DNA of 64,000 nt. It comes from Calvatia gigantea (lineage: Eukaryota > Basidiomycota > Agaricomycetes > Agaricales > Lycoperdaceae). Positions 58,241 to 64,000 of this stretch are shown here, piece by piece. The notes beneath the pieces were generated by a model. The model was not told where the DNA came from. It was given only the letters and a program-made list of their open reading frames with translations, and ran no database searches. Location: positions 1,178,001-1,242,000 of the forward strand of contig JACAAK010000008.1 of the NCBI GenBank assembly GCA_025093985.1. The letters are read 5' to 3'. The position numbers were made by a program, and so were the translations under genes. Position 1 is the stretch's first letter; every line of letters starts with the position of its first letter.

Positions 58241-58889
58241 ATATGAACCGCGACTGGGGACCTGTATTGGAAAGTGAGATTTGCAATCCACGTTTCATTC
58301 ATGTCCATTGGTATTATTTGTCTCTTCTGTGACATAACTATATTCCCCTCCAATAGAAGGAAATAGACGGGTTTTCCACCTCAACCCTTTTAATCGCTTG
58401 TACATCGTCCTACTCGGGGAATTTGTTGAAAAGTAGCGCGCTGTTTACGTCCTTTGTCTCTCTGGGACCGATTTCTCAATTATAGCTCAAGCAATGGGAC
58501 TGCACGTAACAACCCTTGTTCCACCTAGCCAGAGTGACGGACCAGGAATAGTTAGACTTCGTTGGTTGAATTTGTACTGATATCACCACTTCTGGAGTAA
58601 AGGAAGGTGTGCTGTGGCATTCATTTGTCAAGAACAAACCAATATTGAATCACGCCCTCCCACACTTAGTGTGATATCACCAATGTCATCTATCACACGC
58701 ACATCCACAGGTCCTCGTTATACAACGAGTTCACACACACTGTCTGTGAAGTAAGACTCCGGATTGCATTTGACTTGATTTGATGGAATCATAGATATTA
58801 TAGTAGAGACTGCCTGGCTACCCTGATTAGATTGTCTAAATTTGGAACCACTGATCGATTTCACAAATTTCGCCTCACAAGCAAACCAC
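58241..58889. other. intergenic, upstream of ADE17
   Basis: Non-coding spacer, with no motif beyond short repeats of GTGTGATATCACCA type near 58665-58682, which include the palindrome TGATATCA. It presumably contains the ADE17 promoter. Confidence 0.45.
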
Positions 58890-61058
58890 CATGTCCCAAC
58901 ACATAGGTACGCGGTTTTGCAACATCCTAACAACTCAACGAAACACTATTCCCGTACACAGCGTTGTTGTCCGTGTATGACAAAACGAACCTGGTTGAGC
59001 TTGCCAGGGGGCTCTCTGAGTCTGGCGTTCGGTTGTTGGGATCAGGAGGAACTGCAAAGAAGATCAGAGATGCGGGCATTTCCATTGAGTGAGAGGAGAC
59101 ATTCCTAAAAAATCTTTGCACAAAAATGAACGGAATCTAACACTTATCATACAGGGACGTCTCTGATATCACGAAAGCCCCTGAAATGTTAGGTGGTCGC
59201 GTGAAAACATTACACCCTGCCGTTCACGGAGGTGCGTTTGTGGTCTACCCGAGTTTTAAAACAGTGCCGGCAGGGTATTAATGATATGAGTAGGAATTCT
59301 TGCCCGTTCCATACCCTCAGACGAGGCTGACCTCTCCGCACAAAACATCTCCCCCATTTCCATTGTCGTCTGCAACCTTTACCCCTTCACCCAAACTATT
59401 GCTCAACCGAACTGTACACTGTCCTCCGCGGTCGAAGAAATCGACATTGGGGGTGTAACTCTCCTGCGTGCTGCTGCTAAAAATCATGCGCGCGTATCTG
59501 TACTCTCTGATCCTGCCGACTATGCCGAGTTTTTGGAGATATGGAAACAGGGTAAGGTTGAGGGCAAGGCCGGGCAAAGCTTAAGGAGTAAGCTGGCGTT
59601 GAAGGCGTTTGAGCAGACTGCGAGGTATGACACAGCAATTTCGGGGTATTTCAGGGAGCAGTATGCATCGGCGGAGTTGGAAGCAGAAGGCAAGTTGGTT
59701 GCACCAGTGCAGAGAATGGCGTTGAGGTATGGTGCAAACCCGCACCAGAAACCTGCGCAGGCTTTTGTTGATGATGAGAAGCTGCCGTTCAAAGGTGAGC
59801 GTGTGTTTACGGTGGGTTTTCCTACTAGCGAGCTAAGTTGTTCTTGATAGCACTTTGCGGCTCGCCTGGATACATCAATCTTCTTGATGCGCTCAACTCT
59901 TATGCCTTGGTCAAGGAACTCCAGGAAGCTCTTGGCCTTCCAGCTGCTGCATCCTTCAAACATGTTTCTCCCGCTGGTGCCGCCGTGGGCATTGAGCTCG
60001 ACGAGACTGAGAAGAAGGTGTATGGAGTTGACGACCTGAAGGAGCCTCTCACTCCACTTGCTGCTGCTTACGCTCGTGCTCGGGGTATGGGTATCGGGTC
60101 TTCCTCCCACGAATTTAGCCTAACATATACTCTCTTCAGGTGCTGACCGCATGTCGTCCTTTGGAGACTTTGTGGCTCTTTCTACACCTTGCGATCTTGC
60201 TACAGCTCGTATAATCTCCCGCGAGGTCTCTGACGGTGTCATCGCTCCTGGATACTCTTCGGAAGCCTTTGACGTCCTCAGTAAGAAGAAGGGCGGAAAA
60301 TACTGCGTGCTAGAGGTCCGATGCCTTTTCTTCCACACCTACACGAAAAGTCCTTGCTAATTCGATCGACGCCTTAGATCGACGGCAACTACGTCCCGCC
60401 CGAAATCGAGACCAGGCAAGTCTACGGCATTTATCTTCAACAAAAACGCAACACCGCCAAGGTCGATGGCAAACTATTCGAAAGCCTCGTTTCGAAGAAC
60501 AAGGACCTGCCTTCATCCGCTGTGACAGATTTGATCGTCGCAACTCTCGCCCTCAAGTATACACAATCCAACAGCGTAGCATACGCTTATCGGGGCGCTA
60601 TCATCGGAATCGGTGCAGGCCAGCAATCGCGGATTCATTGCACCCGTCTCGCGGGTGGAAAGGCTGATTTGTGGTGGTTACGACACCACCCCCGAGTTCT
60701 CGATCTTCCATTCAAAAAAGGGATTAAACGGGCAGAAAAGGCAAACGCAATAGATTTGTATGTGAGCGGTGAAGAATTAGAAGGAGGTGAGAAGGAGCAT
60801 TGGGAAAGTTTGTTTGAAGGGGTTGTGGAGCCATTGGGCGTGGAGGAGAAGAGAGAGTGGGGGAAGAGGTTGGAAGATGTTGCATGTTCGAGTGATGCCT
60901 TTTTCCCGTTCCCGGATAACGTGCACCGTGCAAGGAAGAGTGGGGTTAGGTATCTTGCGGCGCCAAGCGGGAGCGTTATGGATGCTGAGTGCGTGAAGGC
61001 AGCGGATGAGCATCAGATGGTGTTTGCGCATACTTCGTTGAGGTTGTTCCACCATTGA
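58890..61058 (+). CDS. ADE17: bifunctional AICAR transformylase / IMP cyclohydrolase
   Basis: It catalyses the last two steps of de novo IMP synthesis: transfer of a formyl group from 10-formyl-tetrahydrofolate to AICAR, then ring closure. The exon-1 start MSQHI joins in phase to [20 protein letters not shown] and [19 protein letters not shown], the cyclohydrolase (MGS-like) domain, with [14 protein letters not shown] and VVCNLYPF. Transformylase part: [48 protein letters not shown] with the catalytic His of [87 protein letters not shown] and the C-terminal [11 protein letters not shown]. Introns join in phase; one has a GTCCGA donor near 60317. Complete. Confidence 0.95.
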
Positions 61059-62089
61059 GTGACGAAGGTGAAAGCGAACGGTACGTAGAAGAATCCAAAT
61101 GTATTTTGTTTTATTTGATCGCAATAAAATTTATTTAACTGGACATTGACCACGTTTTGTGGTACTGAACGGGATGGGAAGGGCGCGTCCCAGTTGCCCC
61201 AATGTTCAAACGTTCATAGCCGACTGGTAAACGTTGTAAACACACGAGTACCCACAAGTAATGACAAGATGCACAGCCACAACAACAACATCCCAGTGAT
61301 TTCTATGTGCGCCTCTCGATTCACACTCGCGCCGCGGACAGCGACAGCTACAGTCTCTACATTACCACACCCACTGAGCGGAATCTGTAAACGGGATTTT
61401 CGAAGGATCCTGCCACCGTGCACCTGGTCCAGCCCGATGCCAAGACGCCGCTTCTGTCGAGAGCGCTCCTATGTCTTCTGAGAGGCGGGGGAGCGTTACC
61501 GTACTGGATGGCACCGGAATTATGAGGGTGGACAAGGTTCAGGGCCATCTGTCTCAGCGCTAGAACATTTTGCTGTAGATTCAACTTAACAAGATTGGTG
61601 AACCAGCTATGTGATTCTGTCAACATCTGGCATCAAGAATGCAAAGATACCTCATCTCGTCGCGGGGTATGCTCCACATCAAACTCCCCAGCTACACTTA
61701 GCATCTTGCCTTGGAAATGGGCAAAGATAAATGAGCGACTGCCTGGTTTCCAGGCCACCATGTGCCTTGCAAATACCACATAACACTGGCTGCAAGCAAC
61801 ACAACCCACCACTCCATCAATCAATGATCCTGCACATGGTTCATGGAAGGGACTCATTGTCCCACCTGTATCGCTGCCGCACCATCAAAGAAAGGTTCAA
61901 CTGTTGATGAGAAAGGCCATCTCCGTGTTTTCAACAAGGGAATCATTTGTGATTCTTATACATACTTGGCCTTTGCCCAGAGTGGTGAGTCCGTGTCTGA
62001 TTCCGCCACGTCTCTCGCGATTCTGGCCTTCCACTCGTTTCATTTGTTCCATTTACTTTCTTCACTTCCGCTCGTTTTAATCCTGGTTC
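61059..62089. other. intergenic, no gene recognised
   Basis: One kilobase with no supported gene. The last 80 bases before the next ATG are strongly pyrimidine-rich (TTTCATTTGTTCCATTTAC), a usual fungal core-promoter feature. Confidence 0.45.
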
Positions 62090-63647
62090 ATGTCATCAAT
62101 TACTATCGACGACACCGATCCTTCTATCGAGGTCAACTGGGATGCTTGGTGGCGAACTCATAATAACAAGAATGCGTTTATGGGGTCGCTAACGAGGACT
62201 GATATGAACGGGGCGTCTGCGGTTATTTCATTCAAAGGTTCTGAAATATTTTCTCTCTCTGATCCCCCGAAGCTAAGGCTGCGCAGGGACATCTATTCAG
62301 GTTTTCGGGGCCATAATCGACGGGACCGGTTCCTCCTATCGCATAGACGATTCACCCCCCGTGACGTTCCAGCGAACCCTGGATACGGATACAGGTCCAT
62401 ATAAAGTGTTCAAACAACTGTTTTACACTTCTCCTGAACTTCCTGACGGGTATCACACATTGGTCGTGACCAACCTGAGCGGCGAGTTGGTGCTGGACTT
62501 TATGGTTATCGAGTCCGCCCCTCCGCCCCCGCCTCCAGCGGCTTTAGTTGCCTCTTCGGTGGCCCCCCTAACTGTGACAACTAAGGTACTTACTCGTATC
62601 GTCTCTGTATTTAGCCAAAAAACTACGACTACTTCTGCAACGATACCCGCAGTCCCCCCAAGTAGTCATCCCGCTACCAACAATGCTACTACCACCATCA
62701 CCCCGGTTTACCGAACGACTTTTCCATCATCTTTGGCCACGTCCTCGTCCTCTATTCAGGGCCCGGGTCCCTCCAATAGTATGGTCCTTCCTTCTCCCGC
62801 GGCTGCCTCCGAGTCGCACGGCAACCCATTCCCCACAGCAGCCATCATTGGCCTCGCCGTCGGATCGTCTGTGGCGGTGGTATCACTTCTCCTACTCATC
62901 TATATCTGGCGCCGTCGCAAAAAGCAGCAGAGACATTTGATCATGCCTAATCCGTTCCCACCCGCGTATTCCTCTCACTCACCGCCTAAACAGTCTTCTC
63001 CAACCCCCTCGACCCCAAGTCCCTCTCCACCGTTCCTCTCTGAGAAGCCACAACTGCGAGCTCTTGAAGATGGGAAAGATTCTGCCGGTGATCGAATTGA
63101 GGAGTTAGCGAGGGGTGGCGGCGAGGGCCTTTCTGCCCCTCAAAGAAATACCATCTACTCCTCTCACCCAAGCAATCAAAACGAACAAGGACAAAATGCC
63201 ATGGTTGTCCTCTCCCCTTTACGGTATAGCGAGCCTCTGGCTCCGGCGTCGGATTCCACTGTCTCGTTCACTCCCACGGGTCCTGAGAACCCCGCTGGTC
63301 CATCTCGCTCAAAACCAAAGGTAGACAGGCTTCGAACGAGCTTATTGCCGCTGCAAGACCGTGTATTTACTCCCACCTACGGACAACAATCGCCATCTCC
63401 CAAAGCTGTTTCTATCACTGCTGGCGCTGACGGCTCGACGGGTGCGAGTTCAGCGATGGGATTTCCGAATTCGAACTCGTTACATCAGAGGACTAGTTCG
63501 CTCAGTGTTCCTGACGGAAGGGTGGCGGACCGTTATGATGGCAGTGGAGATAGTGGTGGTGTAGGCAGAAGTGTGGGGACGAGCGTGTTTGATGAATTGC
63601 CGCCATATCCTGGCACTGCGAGGTGGAGCCGCAGGTTTGGTATTTGA
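62090..63647 (+). CDS. single-pass membrane protein with lectin-like ectodomain
   Basis: Two exons. Exon 1 (ATG 62090) encodes MSSITIDDTDPSIEVNWDAW and ends FKG; a GT-AG intron of about 51 nt leads to TSIQVFGAIIDGTGSSYRID and GPYKVFKQLFYTSPELPDGY. This is a beta-sandwich of galactose-binding-like type often seen in agaricomycete surface proteins. A Pro/Ser/Thr-rich stalk follows, then one transmembrane helix (AAIIGLAVGSSVAVVSLLLL), a basic stop-transfer (RRRKKQQR) and a Ser/Pro-rich cytosolic tail of about 230 residues. No signal peptide is visible, so it would be inserted by the internal helix. Function is unknown; a role in cell-surface sensing is only a guess. Confidence 0.72.
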
Positions 63648-63980
63648 TTTTCCAGAGGGAATTCTTTTTTGTCTCGGTTCATATGATTATTGGGCTGTGG
63701 TGATACCGATAGTCCGTCGATACCTCATTCTCTGCCGTGCGTATAGCTGATGTGATCATGTAAGTAGAAGTGACGGAGATATTCAGGAAGTGGCCGTTTA
63801 TCTTTATAAGCCAGGCTACTAGGGTCTTTCTGCTGCACCACCGTTGAGCTGGAACTGCAAGGTGGAATCGCATGTTTGTTCCAGGGATTTTTTTTCTCAT
63901 GACTATTTGGGCTGTTATAGTATTTAACAGCCCATCAATACCCCATTCTTCGCCCTGCGTAGAGCTTTAAGCCCTGTTGA
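63608..63980 (+). repeat. imperfect tandem duplication of gene 3' end and 3' flank
   Basis: 63614-63752 (ACTGCGAGGTGGAGCCGCAG, then TATTGGGCTGTGGTGATACC and GCCGTGCGTATAGCT) aligns with 63849-63970 (ACTGCAAGGTGGAATCGCAT, TTTGGGCTGTTATAGTATTT, GCCCTGCGTAGAGCT). Spacing is about 235 bp, with small indels. The first unit includes the last codons and stop of the membrane-protein gene; the second is non-coding. Confidence 0.6.
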
Positions 63981-64000
63981 CAAGAATATAGATTGGATAG

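Overview
The window is nuclear DNA of a filamentous basidiomycete, most likely an agaricomycete (mushroom-type) fungus. The genes are intron-dense, with introns of about 45-80 bases. Several families are characteristic of that group: DUF6535 membrane proteins, DUF1996 secreted proteins, a TKL-like kinase with an extra C-terminal domain, an F-box/leucine-rich protein and small multi-pass membrane proteins. Conserved eukaryotic housekeeping genes lie between them. No rRNA, convincing tRNA or CRISPR was seen.

Layout. Positions 1-2299 hold the 3' part of a kinase gene. Positions 3180-12830 are a plastic block: a tandem DUF6535 array (one copy with a frame break, one deleted pseudogene, one 3' remnant, one nearly intact copy) with a 589-bp inverted-repeat element and a kinase-gene remnant between copies. 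From 13270 a conserved block begins: a LTE1-like RasGEF (-), histone chaperone ASF1 (+), replication factor MCM10 (-), eIF2 gamma (+), a RING-CH membrane E3 ligase (-), an aldo/keto reductase (-), an RRM/RD-repeat splicing-type protein (-), a PPR-like protein (+), an F-box protein (+), ZPR1 (+), complex I subunit NDUFA6 (-), a PDAP1/HASPP28-like protein (+), a multi-pass membrane protein carrying an LTR-like insertion (+), and a second PPR-like protein (+). Positions 48869-51800 are gene-poor, with a DUF6533-like membrane gene on the minus strand. The right end holds trifunctional folate gene FOL1 (+), a DUF1996 secreted protein (+), the purine enzyme ADE17/ATIC (+) and a single-pass membrane protein (+).

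How the genes relate. There are no operons. Functional neighbours are FOL1 (folate synthesis) and ADE17 (which consumes 10-formyl-tetrahydrofolate), separated by one gene, and ASF1 and MCM10 (chromatin assembly and replication), arranged tail to tail. Three divergent pairs share short promoters: LTE1/ASF1, RRM protein/PPR and NDUFA6/PDAP1.

Caution. Several conserved genes can only be read through if one base is ignored, often in a short homopolymer. This looks like sequence or assembly indels, although some cases could be introns with weak donors. Gene models marked as broken should be read with this in mind. No computation was run; all calls are by eye from translations, motifs and splice-site logic.
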